A stretch of 64,000 nt of DNA from Astragalus membranaceus. Taxonomy: Eukaryota > Streptophyta > Magnoliopsida > Fabales > Fabaceae. The translations under genes were made by a program, and so were the position numbers. The notes under the pieces were generated by a model. That model was not told the DNA's origin and did no database searches. It saw only the letters and a list, made by a program, of their open reading frames with translations. The stretch spans positions 17,147,192-17,211,191 of the forward strand of contig CM076854.1 of the NCBI GenBank assembly GCA_039519185.1, read 5' to 3'. The first letter of the stretch is position 1; each line of letters begins with the position of its first letter. Positions 32,540 to 43,493 of this stretch are shown piece by piece.

Positions 32540-34391
32540 AACAGACCATTGGTCTGGCTGAGGGAAACAAAGGTCGCCTTATAACCATCCTTCTCAGCAC
32601 GAAGGGAATCCAGCCGAGGCAAAGAAGCCAATGCCCGATCTTGAGTGGCTTTGGCTCGGCCATATAGACTGGAGATGTCCCCAAGCTGCAGAGCAATTTT
32701 CTTGAGGGCATCTTTCTTGGAGGAAGGGACATCCAGAGAGTTAGAAACCCGAAACAATGTAGCCCGGAGGGCCGCCACTTGGTCAGGATCTGTGGGGATT
32801 TCCCCAGCCAAGGCTGCCTCCACCTGAGCGAGGTCAACCTCTGTTGAAGAAGGGTCCATTTCTGGAGCCTCGAGGCTCAGGAAATAATGCTGCAACTCCT
32901 CATCGGTGATTGCCGGCGAGGAAAGGTCCTCGACTTGGTCTCCAACAGGAGGGGCAGCCTCCCCAGGGATAAGAGGATCGACCACGATAGGTTCACCAGC
33001 GGGCTCCTGCGAGAGAGACAAACAATGAGAAAGGAGGACGGTTACGGTGGAGACATCAAACAGCGTAAGGAAGATGACTTACAGAAGTAGGAATTGGACT
33101 GTCATGAAGTGGAGCTTGAGAGGATTACGGTGCTTCGGTGGGAGTGCGAAGCCTCTGCGAAGTTATCGGAGAAAATTCAAATAAGGAAAAGCAGAGAAAC
33201 GGCAAAACGCCCAAAACGCACTAAGAGAAGAACTTACCCTTAACCGTTTGAGAGGTGGGGTGATGCTTCAGTGACTGGGGTAGAAGGAGGTGAGTGGAGT
33301 AGTTCTCGGGTTCTTTTTCGCTGGAGGATTGGGACATCATCATCTTCCTCATCATCATCATCATCCAAGGTATTTAGGGGAGGAGTTTTAGCTGTGCAAG
33401 GATATAGGCCAATAAGCTCATGGCAGCAACATAAATGAATAGACAAAGGGCTGGAACTTACCAGTAGAAGAAGAAGGTTACTCGGAGGACATAAAGCGAG
33501 CGGAAGAACGTGGAGTAGGATCGGAGATTAACCCTCTTTTCTTTTTCCTCGCCTCTGTCGCCACACTCGTTAAATGGACATCCGTGTGAGGTGGTGGACT
33601 CACTCGAGCAGCCATCGAAGTAGGCTGAACATGAAGCCCTTCAGCAGAGTCTAAATAGTCTTGAAGATACTCAACATTGGAGTGAGGGAAGACATGTGCT
33701 TGTACCTGTGACCACCAGGTAATGTGGTTGCTGGTTTTGCCGATCTTGTTGCGATAGACGCCCCAAGAAAAGGAGAGGAACTGTGCATCTTGATCCGCAA
33801 TAAGCCTATTGAGATCAGAAGGGAAGATCTTCGCTCGGCGACGCCCCATAGCCATGGAATCATAGGGGACATGCACATGTTGACCTACACCAAATTGCCG
33901 AGCTACAAACTTTGGATGATAGGGTTCGACTGTTAGAGGGTTGGTGTTTGAAGAGAGCCTGGCCTCAGCGACCAGGTCATGAGCCACGAGCACACAGCTC
34001 CAATGTATTATTATCATGCCATAATTATCTTGAGCAGAAGGGTCTCAATCTTGTGGGGTGAAGATCCACCGAGGGCTAATGCCTTTTGCCAGAACTGGAC
34101 ACCAGCAAATCTGTTGGAAAGGATCCAATTCCAGCAATATTCGGAGCACTTCCGCACGCTCCATAAGAAGGACGGGGGTGGCAGCGAGGGCTCTTCCGAG
34201 GACCTCGGCGGCCACCTTGGACATGTCAGGGGCAAACTTGGGAAAATACAGTCGAGTCCAGAGTTGTAGAAACCAGATGGGACCTTCGTCCTTCGAATAA
34301 AAGTCTCTGTCCTTGACCTGCATAACGAAGCTATCCACGCTCTTGTAAAGAAGGGCGAGAAAGAAGGGGCCCCAGGCGTATTTATATCCAC
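32540..34391 (-). pseudogene. Antisense spliced PMD-type gene within the LTR element
   Basis: The minus strand carries exon 1 (about 34391-33462), exon 2 (33391-33238), exon 3 (33154-33083) and exon 4 (33006 to about 32540), each with GT/AG borders (donors GTAAGT; acceptors TTGCACAG, TTCGCAG, TCTCGCAG). Exon 1 reads PIWFLQLWTRLYFPKF and PYHPKFVARQFGVGQ, then a Trp-containing tail. This is the aminotransferase-like plant mobile domain type. Exon 2 has an Asp/Glu run (LDDDDDEEDDDVP) and basic RKRTRE. Exon 4 is acidic then helical (LRATLFRVSNSL... LGDISSLYGRAKATQDRALASL), probably coiled coil. Stops (TGA in exon 1 after TPQD, TAA near its donor, TAA in exon 3) make it a pseudogene. It runs opposite to the LTR and primer site. 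Confidence 0.65.
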
Positions 34392-35451
34392 GCTCTTGTG
34401 TCAGAATTTTTGTATCAGTTGTTTTAACAATCGATGTTAAAAGTGTATCTCAGACACATTTAGCATCGGTTGTTAAAACACCCGATACTAAATGTCCAGT
34501 TTTATTTTTCCCATTCTATCCATTCCAATACATCATGTGTTCTCTCTCAGAACTCTCTCACCCTGAACATCTCGCTCTCTCACTCTCTGTTTTCCATTCC
34601 AATTTTTCGTCTACTGTCTTGGTATGTTAGTCTACTGTCTTGCCCAACCTTGCTCTCTCACTCTCCGTTTTCCATTACATCATGCATGCATAAATGGAAA
34701 CCTTTTCACCATCGATCTTGCCCAACCTTGCTCTCTCACTCTTCGTTTTCCATTCCAATCTTGCCCAACCTTGCTCTCTCCGTCGCCGTCCAGCTCTCTC
34801 CATCTCTTTCTCTTCTCCAACAAATACCTAACACAATCTCTTCTTACGTTGGAGTCTCCATCGATCTTTCTCTTCTCCAACAAAAACCCTAAATCGATTT
34901 GATGAACAGCAGCAGCACACATGGCAAATACAACACACTGAGAAAGTGAAGCATACTGAAACGAAGAAACCATAAATCGATTTGAAGAACAGTAGCAATG
35001 CAGGTCGCACACCGTTTTCGTTAGGCCACAACGACGTTCTCGCCCCTTCTTCGCAAGTGAGGCAGCTTCCTTCCAGTTCCCATCAAGGTTTTCAGAACAA
35101 CTTCTTCCCTTATTCTCTTCGTTTTCGTTTTCTTGTTTAACAGTGTTCTCTTTTGCTTTTCGTTTTCGTTTTCTTGTTTTCACGACAGCTTCTTCCCTTA
35201 TTCTCTGCTACTCTGCGCTGTGCTTTTCTCCCTGTCTCCGTGCTCGCATTTCAACCCTTCAAGTTCAAGGTGCTCAATCTTTTATCTGTCTACTTCGAAT
35301 GTGCTTGTGTTCTTTTTATTTGTTCCTACTGTTGATTGTTTGTTTGAGGTTTATCCAATTTAGCTTCTAGGTTTATAAAGATTCTTTTAATTGAGTTTTT
35401 AGGAGTTTCTCCTTTTGTGGTTAATGAGTTTCTGCAAATTTGTGCAATCAG
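34392..35451. other. Possible CACTA subterminal remnant and pyrimidine-rich tract
   Basis: At 34410-34495, 'acaatcgatgttaaaag' and 'gcatcggttgttaaaacac' alternate, as in some CACTA subterminal regions, but no CACTA terminus is seen. At 34636-34775 the unit 'cttgcccaaccttgctctct' recurs three times. A pair of 'aaatcgatttgatgaacag' / 'aaatcgatttgaagaacag' repeats lies at 34890 and 34975. I see no gene. The tract leads into the first exon of the XEG113-like fragment. Confidence 0.4.
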
Positions 35452-36916
35452 TCACGCCATTAGAAAATGCCACCTTTGAAGACTTTTCGACTGACTAGAG
35501 AACTGGTACAGCAAAGGGTGAAAGATAACGCTGTAATAGCGACCTTTGGTAACTATGCATTCATGGATTTTATTTTGACTTGGTTCAAGCAATTGACAGA
35601 TCTGGGAATTTCTAATCTTCTTGTTGGTTAGTGTTGTAATTTATCTTCTATCTTGGTTTGATGTGTACTTTGTTTAAGTTTTGTTGTGATGCCTTGCTTG
35701 AAATTTCCGTCAAGTATTCTGTTCCATTAATTGGATTTTGTTAAAAATGTTTGAAATTTAACTTTTAGGTGCAATGGACACCAAATTATTGGAGGCACTA
35801 CTATATTGGAAAGGAGTGCTAGTTTTTGACATGGGCAGCCATATGAGCACTCACTGTAGATGTTGGTTGGGGGTCTCCAACATTTCATAATACTGCCATT
35901 TGGTTTTCAAGTGCTAAGGTGTGACACTGACATGGTTTGGTTAAAGGTGATATTCAATTCTACATATATGTTCTCTTAAGTTAATTTGTTTTATTAATAG
36001 GGTGATTCAATGCCAGATTTTGATGAATTATCAAAAGAAGCAATAAAATTCATGGTGTCTAGGATGTTCTGTTTTCTCTATCATGGATGTAATTAAGTTA
36101 TCAGATTTTGTTAAGTTTCTTCTCTGGCTTGCTGCAACATTTAAACTCACTAATACTGTCTAGCAAGGTTTCAAATTGCGGACCGCATCACGTGATGCGG
36201 CCGCAATATTGTCGTTGCGGCAGCGCCCGCAACCGCATCAGCCCGCAATTGCGTTGTGATCTCAAATCACAGAAAAATCCGCATTGCAACGCCGCATCGG
36301 CCGCAACGCAGTGGTGCAACGACCGCATCAGACCGTAATTGACTGTAAAGTGGTCGCACGAATTGTTTTTCTATCTTCATGTCTTTAGATCATACATTTA
36401 GGGGTATTTTAAATGATTAAAGATATTATAAAGTGATGAAGAGTTGATAATGAAATATATATGAAATTTTAGAGAGGAAATAGAAGGCATGTGAACTATA
36501 AGATAACTAGTAAATTATATTATTTGATGCTAACAAAAAATAAAATCACGCCGCAACGACCGCAATACGCATCGCAACAGCCGCAATGCCCGCAATCGCA
36601 ACACCCGCAACCGCAATTTAAAACCATGCTGTCTTGTATTATTTGTCTTTTTCTCTTTTATTCTTCATTGTCATTATTATGATCGCTAAACCTTTACCTT
36701 CATTATGCACAAACATATTTTCAGATGTCATCAAGCCAACAATATGATTGTTTAACATATATTTTGTTCCAAACACACTTATTCAATTGTGTGATTGTAA
36801 AACAGAACCCACTTCCATATCTTGCTCGTTATCTGGAAGAAGATATTTTAACTTCAACTTAAGTGATCAACTTATACCGACAGTTGTTGATGATAGTTTG
36901 GAAATTTGGCAAAAAG
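35452..36916 (+). pseudogene. XEG113-like glycosyltransferase fragment
   Basis: Three exon pieces with their introns: 35452-35626 (KTFRLTRELVQQRVKDN and TFGNYAFMDFILTWFKQLTD), 35769-35946 (AMDTKLLEALLYWKGVLVFD, MGSHMST, then LPFGFQVLRCDTDMVWLK) and 36806-36916 (NPLPYLARYLEEDILTST, frameshift, IPTVVDDSLEIWQK). This matches my memory of the plant arabinosyltransferase XEG113 family (nucleotide-diphospho-sugar transferase, Golgi, extensin arabinosylation), including the DxD-like DTD. Splice sites are conserved (GTTAGT, TTTTAG, AAACAG). Exon 2 has lost the stretch between TFH and LPFGF and carries a frameshift. No 5' or 3' gene parts follow. It is a captured or stranded genomic fragment, not a working gene. 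Confidence 0.75.
36164..36628. mobile_element. hAT-type MITE in the XEG113-like intron
   Basis: The inverted ends CAAGGTTTCAAATTGCGG and CCGCAATTTAAAACCATG match at 16 of 18 positions. They are flanked by CTGTCTAG (36156-36163) and CTGTCTTG (36629-36636), an 8-bp duplication with one change. The arms are GC-rich with repeated 'ccgcaac' units; the centre is AT-rich. Confidence 0.75.
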
Positions 36917-38040
36917 GTAAATATACAATGAAGACGTAATAATTACTTGCTTTCAAATAGCTGCATTTCCAGGATGCAAAAGATTCTTTTTGTTTAACTG
37001 TGTCAAATTTATTAGGTCATGATCAGGGGGTTTTCCCTGTCCAACAAAGTTACAATTAGAGTAGTTAAATTTTAGACAGATACTACTTCTTCAATGCTTC
37101 TTCAAGCCCCAACTAAGCCTGTGTGAATAATTAAAACAACAAATTAATTATTATATAGATTCTAAGTATGATAAACATCAAGCACATTTAGTTACCTAAT
37201 GTTATTATTTAAGAATTCATACTAAACACAAATAGAAAGTAAATTACAATCCAAACATATAATTAAGAATTCATACTAACACAAATAAAAAGTGCATAAG
37301 TTTAAGAATTACAACAATCATCCTAGAAAAATCTGTATATAAAGTCAATATCAGCTAGTGTAAAGAAATGTCTTTCACATTTAGTGCTTATAGTATCAAG
37401 GGTAACTTAAGGTGGGTCTAGTGTCATTCAATTGTAAAAATCTGAAACGACATTTTCTTTTTATGAGAGTGTATGAGATCATTTCAGATTGTCATGTGCT
37501 AACATGGAAAACAAAACAAAGATTGGTGTGGTCCTAGCAAGTAAAACTCACGTGACTAAAATTTTGCAATTTGACATTATCCAACTATCAAAACCACCTA
37601 TTTAAAATCAACATACATGGTCTAAAAACAACACCCCTTCCCTAATCCCTTTATGATGAAACTAAAAAAAAAAAAATCAGAAAAATGGGTTTGAGAAAAC
37701 AACATTAAATTGATTGGAATGGAAAAAAATTTTAGGGACTACCTCAATTTTCCAGCTCCCTTCTAACAACGCAGTTGGGGATTCAAGGATTTAGATTTTT
37801 ATTTTCTGGAAGAGAGAGTGAGGCTCGAGGAGAGAGAGAGAGAGAGAGAGAGAGGAAGTGAAGAAGTTTTGAAAATGAGAATAGAGAAGATGAATGGGTC
37901 GTGTGGCTTGATAACTCTCAATTAGTAGAGTTATCTAAGCACTTCTATTTTTAAATCATTGTAAGTTTGCATGTTTAGGCTAGGAGTTATGTGAATATTT
38001 GTGTTAAAACAAGGAAAAAAGAAATCAAGGACTGAAACGA
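36917..38040. other. No gene recognised
   Basis: AT-rich sequence with short repeats 'aagaattcatactaa' (37211 and 37264) and a GA microsatellite (37830-37853). The first part is probably intron continuation of the glycosyltransferase fragment. Confidence 0.4.
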
Positions 38041-39304
38041 ATTAATTTGGCACAATTGGTGCCCTTATGAAGCTTCTAACGTTTCTGCTTAAGTGTTACA
38101 ACATTAGGTGCTATAGCACCATGCACACAGTAGGGCCCACTTGGAGTCAAAAGCAAAAAGCAAATCTTCAACCCTTCAAAAATCAGTCCAATCAGCGCCT
38201 CCCTAGTGGCAGAAGCTATGCTGATGCAGCCACCCTCCTCCCACTAGCACATGACCACTTGTCCTCTTGGGATATGACAAGCTTCTTTAGTTGGTGAAGA
38301 AGGTACCCACATGTCTCCTCCACTTGCAAAAAGGAGGGAAAAACCAGCCTATAAAAGAAGTCAACAACTTGAAAAGAGAACTTGAGCATATCATCCATCT
38401 ACTTCCAGCACTAAAAACTTCTCTGGTTTTTGAGGAAAAAACAGTGATAAGCTGTCCTCCTATCTCCACTGAAGATCCAACATTAAAAGCCACTTGAAGA
38501 TCGCGTTCGGTTCATGCTATAGCACTGTCAGCACACCAGTTCATGCATAGGGGTTGGGGGAGTGTATCTTCTGCACATTCTTCTTCTATCTGCTGTTTTG
38601 GTGATATGAACACCCCTGTTTGTAAGTTGTTGATAATGCTTAACATGAGCTAAACATCTTTTAGTTGGATTGCTTGTGCTTTGTAATGACCCGTTAAAGT
38701 GTTTGTAATATAATGTTGTGATGTATGCATTTTAATCTTTGTGTTTTAATTCTTTCAAATCTGTTTTGGGTTTGGCCAACTAAAATAGATAGATTCATGG
38801 GTTCAGACAAGGTTCATGATTCGATCTCAAAGATTGATATGAATGAGTGGTTGTTTTAAGAACACTTAAAACAATCATTGCTCAAACCTAGACATAGGAG
38901 GGCTTAGTTCATAGGGTGAGTACTGTGGGTTCTTTATTATACAGAGGTGAACTTACTTGAAGCTTAGACATAAGATCTTGTAACGAAACCTTGGCGAAAG
39001 TGACCAAAAGGCACGCAACAAATGCTATGGCATCCAGTGTTATAGCACTAACACAGAAGAGAAGTTACTTAGTGAAAAACAATTCAACTAGTCTTCATCA
39101 TATTGTTTCCCTTTAATTCTCTTGCAATTTAAATCTTCATTTTCCTGTTCTCAAATAGTTTTTTTTATTTTTCTCACTGATTTGCTAAATCTTAACAACT
39201 AGAAATTAAAGACAATCCCTGTGGGTTTGACCTGTATTTTCTACTGTATTACTTGTGTGACTGTGTATACTTGCACATCTGTTGAAAAACCACAACATGG
39301 CTCG
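38040..39304 (+). mobile_element. Athila/Tat-like LTR remnant
   Basis: The 3' part reads 'caatccctgtgggtttgacc', 'tattacttgtgtgactgtg', 'tatacttgcacatctgttg' and AAAACCACAACA, a sequence I know from the end of Athila-type 5' LTRs. TGGCTCGAGG follows where the primer site would be. CTATAAAAG at about 38350 is a possible TATA box. The left edge is not defined. Confidence 0.45.
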
Positions 39305-39322
39305 AGGGAGAGAGATTGAATG

Positions 39323-41215
39323 TGTAACATCCCCAATTTGGCTAATTTCAACATTTGAAATTAGCAAACGTTTCTTATTTAATGTGGTCATATTTAATTG
39401 ATTAGCTAATTTGAAAGCACTCAAAGGTGAAAGGATATATTTTGGCTGCTGTTCTTCAAGGATTTGAGAAGCCCTGAGTTGAGTTGAGGTCGTGGGTAGC
39501 TGGTTGGTGTCTAGGAGTTTCGATTTCTTGAACCTTTGTTCGTGTTTCGGCAAAATTCTCAAAAAACTCGGGTGCCGGTGAGTGTCCTCACCACGTTATG
39601 TATTTTAAATGTTGTATGTATTATGAATTGATAGCATGAATTGAATTTGGCTGCTGAGATTTGGATGAATTGATGGTGTTAATTGTGTATAATGTTCACA
39701 TGCTGAATTTTGGTTTGGGACGGTTTTGAAATAGGTTCAGTGTTATTGTGATTGTGAATTGTCTGTGTGTCCAAAAATTGTAGGGTTTATTTTACGGGAA
39801 ACTAGACACAAATTTCTACAATTTAGGCACTGAGTTTAATAAATTTGGGTAAGTAGCATGGGAGAATTTCAGGTTGCAAGTCGAGTCAAAAATCTGAGAC
39901 TGTTTTGGGTATAGGTTCGGTATTTTGCTCGTAGCAACTTAGGTAGGACTTCGTTGGGAATGATTTCTGTTTCATTGGTAACTAGACTCGTTTTCTTCAA
40001 TTTGGACACTTGGTTTGCTTCATTTGGTTGAAAATTCAAAAAGAAAACTGAGTTACAAGTTGGACCACAGTTGCTGTCATGTTTCTGGACCCCTATGTTT
40101 TATTTTGAAAAACTGTACTTTTTAGCTACATAAACAAATAAATAAAAATTATATCCAGAAACTAGACACTCTAAGGTTTCCAACGAATATTTGTTTGCTT
40201 AATTTTGATATCGTTTGCTATGTTAAAGAAATTGTTGAATTTTACGTACTACTGCTGAAAATTTACTGCACCTAGACTGTCTATGGAAACGCTTGAATGA
40301 CTATGTCTTGGCTATCGTTGCTCCATGATTATGAATGATATGAATGCATGATTGGTGACCATATGATGCTGGAATATGATAATTGAATTGTTGATTGTTC
40401 GAAATATCGAGTAACGAGTGAGAACCCTTTAAAGTATTTCAAAGTTGATTATGAGTTATCCTTAACCGAATAGTATCCACAAGAGAGATAACCCCATAAT
40501 ATGATCATAAGATTTGATTACATGCTCATTTGGGTTAAGATAAAAGTTTAATGTAAAGTTGACGATATATATATATATATATATAAATATATCGAGAATA
40601 GGGTGACGTCCCAAGAGAATTAGCATACTAGGGTAGGGAAGTCATGAGCCCGAACCCTAGCCCCGTTCACCGGGAATCGAGTAAATGGTTACCGGTGTTG
40701 TGCTATGTCATGAAAAAAGTTTGCACGTAGTTATTCCCTTGGACTACGATCAAATAAGGCATAAAAATCAGAAATTAAAAAGAACGAATGAGAGGAACCG
40801 TAAGGTGTCACGGAGGTGCTCATTAGGATTTGTAATCTCACTGTTTATGTTCTGTGGTTTTCAGGTACAAAGTCTCAGTGTGGAAGCTACTCCAGTTGGA
40901 TTTCCATTAGAGGGAATTTTGGAGGACGAATACCTAGTTTATGGGGTAGTCTTTGTAATTTGATCTTTGGATCGAATCTTGGCCCTTTAGTTAGCTGTTG
41001 TGTATTTGGTTTAAGTTGTTTATCTCAAGTTTGTATTAAGTACTAACTTGTATTCCAGGATATGGTGGTCTACGGACCGAGACATATGTTGTTATTTTTG
41101 GGTTGATCCCAATATTATGTTAAGTTTTAAATTGAATCCATAATAGTTTTGTATATTCTGAGTTAGGGCATTATGTGTTGACATTCCGCTTTAGGTAAAA
41201 TTTTGGGGTGTTACA
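39323..41215 (+). mobile_element. Solo LTR (1893 bp) with GAATG target duplication
   Basis: It begins TGTAACATCCCCAATTTGG and ends ATTTTGGGGTGTTACA. The flanks are GAATG at 39318-39322 and GAATG at 41216-41220. No internal region lies between, so it is a solo LTR left by LTR-LTR recombination. A (TA)n run lies at 40566-40585. The LTR starting at 63032 belongs to the same family. The small ORF at 40685-40963 is not a recognisable protein. Confidence 0.88.
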
Positions 41216-41220
41216 GAATG

Positions 41221-41671
41221 AGACTAAAGAGAAGTTCTTTAATGGTGAAGAGACCGTTGCCTTTCTATGTGTTGGCCGTGATTCTCTCTCCTCACTGTCT
41301 CTCTCTCCTTGCTCTCCACCGCCACCGTGAGCCCTCCAATGCACCACATCCCTCTCTACGAAAATAACCATCAACCCTCTCTCCCTCACAAACCTCTCTT
41401 TCCCCCGCCCTATTTCTCTCCCTCTCTGTTTGCAGCCCTCTCTCTTTACCTACCTGTTGGCATTTGTCCATTCTTTTGGGTGGGGGTGTTTAATTTTAGG
41501 TTAAGAAATGAATGGGCATTTTCGCCAACTGCCTTCTGTCATCTCTCTCGTTCCCGCTCTTCTCTTCTCCTCTCTCACTACATTCTCCTCATCTTCGATC
41601 TCCCTCGCTCTCGACCTCACTACCACCTTCCCTCCTTCCTCTTGGTCCATAAACCCTCCCCTTTCATCCCC

Positions 41672-41710
<39 letters not shown>

Positions 41711-41830
41711 TTCTCTTCTTTTCCCTCTCTTCCTACTCTCTCTAATTTTTAATTCTCTGGCTGTGATCTCGTTCCTTCTCTCTCCAACGCCTCTTCCCTT
41801 GTGTAATGTGTAAAGAAAATGTGTCACTTC
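41221..41830. other. Pyrimidine-rich tract with (CT)n
   Basis: CT-rich low complexity, including an uninterrupted run of TC dinucleotides at about 41671-41704. The overlapping ORFs on both strands are translations of the simple sequence and are not taken as genes. Confidence 0.7.
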
Positions 41831-42857
41831 TATCAGGAATATAAGAACACATGTCTATTATGCAGAGAAGTCTTTGAAACCATGATAGGCAAAATATGCA
41901 AAGGAAGATGGCATGTGTCTCACATGCACTGTGAGAGACAGGAGTAGCAGATGGGTTGAAGATTTTGTCAGAGAATTAAATGAAGAATTGGCGCCAAAAC
42001 CCAGCTGCAAGACTATCTTCGATTCTTTTGCTAGATTTGTTTTTGTGAATTAGTTAAGGGGCAATTAAGTGAGAGTGTTAGATGTCATTAGAGTGCTAAC
42101 CACATTCATTTGTTTTAGTCCAGCCACCTTAAATGACCATCTTTCCCTTCATTAAACCCCATATAAAACCCACTTGAGCTGAAGAAAACACACACACACA
42201 CACATATTCATAAATTCAGTTTTCAAAAAATTTGAGAAAAGAGAGAGTGAGAGAGGGGAGCTTGAAGGAAGAGGAAATGGAGAAGAAGTCCTCTCCTATT
42301 CAACCCACTTCATGCTTCATCAAAGATACATAACCCAATTCACCTCACTTCATCTTATTCCTCTCAAAATTTTGAAAAGCTCTCACACTCAAAATCCCCA
42401 AATCTGTCAACTTTAAATACCCTAGAAATTATGGAATTTCAAATTGCATGTTCAGTTTTGGCAACTAGAGAGCAATAGGAGCTACAATAGAACTTACATT
42501 GCACTTCAAATGGGGTTTTGGGACTCACATTGCATTCTGGGAGCTGTTTGGGTGGTGTGCTTCGCATAAAGCTCATTGTTGGAGTGTTAGAGTTCACTTT
42601 GGTTGCTCACTCTTGTCTACTATTAAATCAAGTGAGTTCTTCTTTTCCCTTTCTCTTAGTTTCCATTTACACCACAAAAAACGCGTTTTTCCGGCAGAAA
42701 AAATCCGCCGAAAATGCACCAAATCCGTCGAAAAAGTGACGTTTTCGCCTGTAAATAGCTCGAAGGTAATGTTTTCCAGCGGATTTTTTTTTTCAAAAAA
42801 AAATATTTAAAAATCCACCCGAAACGCACATTACCAGCGGATTTTTTCCGCCGGTAT

Positions 42858-43071
42858 GGGTGCTTCTAGGGTGAAAGAACAAATTAAATCTTTCACCGGT
42901 GAAACACAAAAATTGACCGTTGGATGTAGTATAAAAATTCATCAATGGTTGAGATTTAATATTGGTTGATTCAATCTTAACCATTCATAGCATTTTAAAC
43001 AATATCCAACGGTCAATTTTAGTGTTTTACCGGTGAGAGATTTGATTTGCTCACTCACCCTAGAAGCACCC
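42858..43071. mobile_element. 214-bp foldback MITE, first copy
   Basis: Perfect terminal inverted repeats GGGTGCTTCTAGGG / CCCTAGAAGCACCC, with complementarity through the whole length ('attgaccgttggatgt...acatccaacggtcaat'-like arms). GCCGGTAT and GCCGGTAA flank it, a possible 8-bp duplication with one change, but the surrounding CACTA repeats contain this motif anyway. Confidence 0.8.
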
Positions 43072-43279
43072 GCCGGTAATGGGCGTTTCCGGCGGATCTT
43101 TTTCAAAAAAAACTTTTTTTTTTGAAAATCCGCCAGAAATGCACATTACTGGCGGATTTTTTTAAAAAATAAATTTTTTGAAAATCCCCCGAAAATGGAC
43201 ATTATCGGCAGATTTTATTTTTTAAAAAAAAATAAATTTTTTAAATTTTTTCGATTTTAAAATTTAATATGTTGTTTAA

Positions 43280-43493
43280 GGGTGCTTCTAGGGTAAGAGA
43301 GCAAATCAATTCTCTCACCGGTGAAACACTAAAATTGACCATTGGATATTGTTTAAAATGCTATGAATGGTTAAGATTGAATCAACCAATATTAAATCTC
43401 AACCATTGATGAAATTTTAAACTACATCCAACGGTCAATTTTAGTGTTTCACCAGTGAAAGATTTAATTTGCTCTTTCACTCTAGAAGCACCC
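43280..43493. mobile_element. 214-bp foldback MITE, second copy
   Basis: Same family and exact length as 42858-43071, with ends GGGTGCTTCTAGGG and CTCTAGAAGCACCC. No clear target duplication was found. Confidence 0.8.

Noticed and set aside
34470..35370. Several 60-167-codon ORFs on both strands
   Set aside because: The region is pyrimidine-rich with internal repeats, and the ORFs have no domain, no consistent start and mutual overlap.
40685..40963. 92-codon ORF in the solo LTR
   Set aside because: It lies entirely within an LTR with defined ends and has no protein family features.
41309..41827. Overlapping ORFs of 147, 108 and 101 codons
   Set aside because: All translate the same (CT)n tract in different frames; the Ser/Leu and Arg/Glu runs are simple-sequence artefacts.
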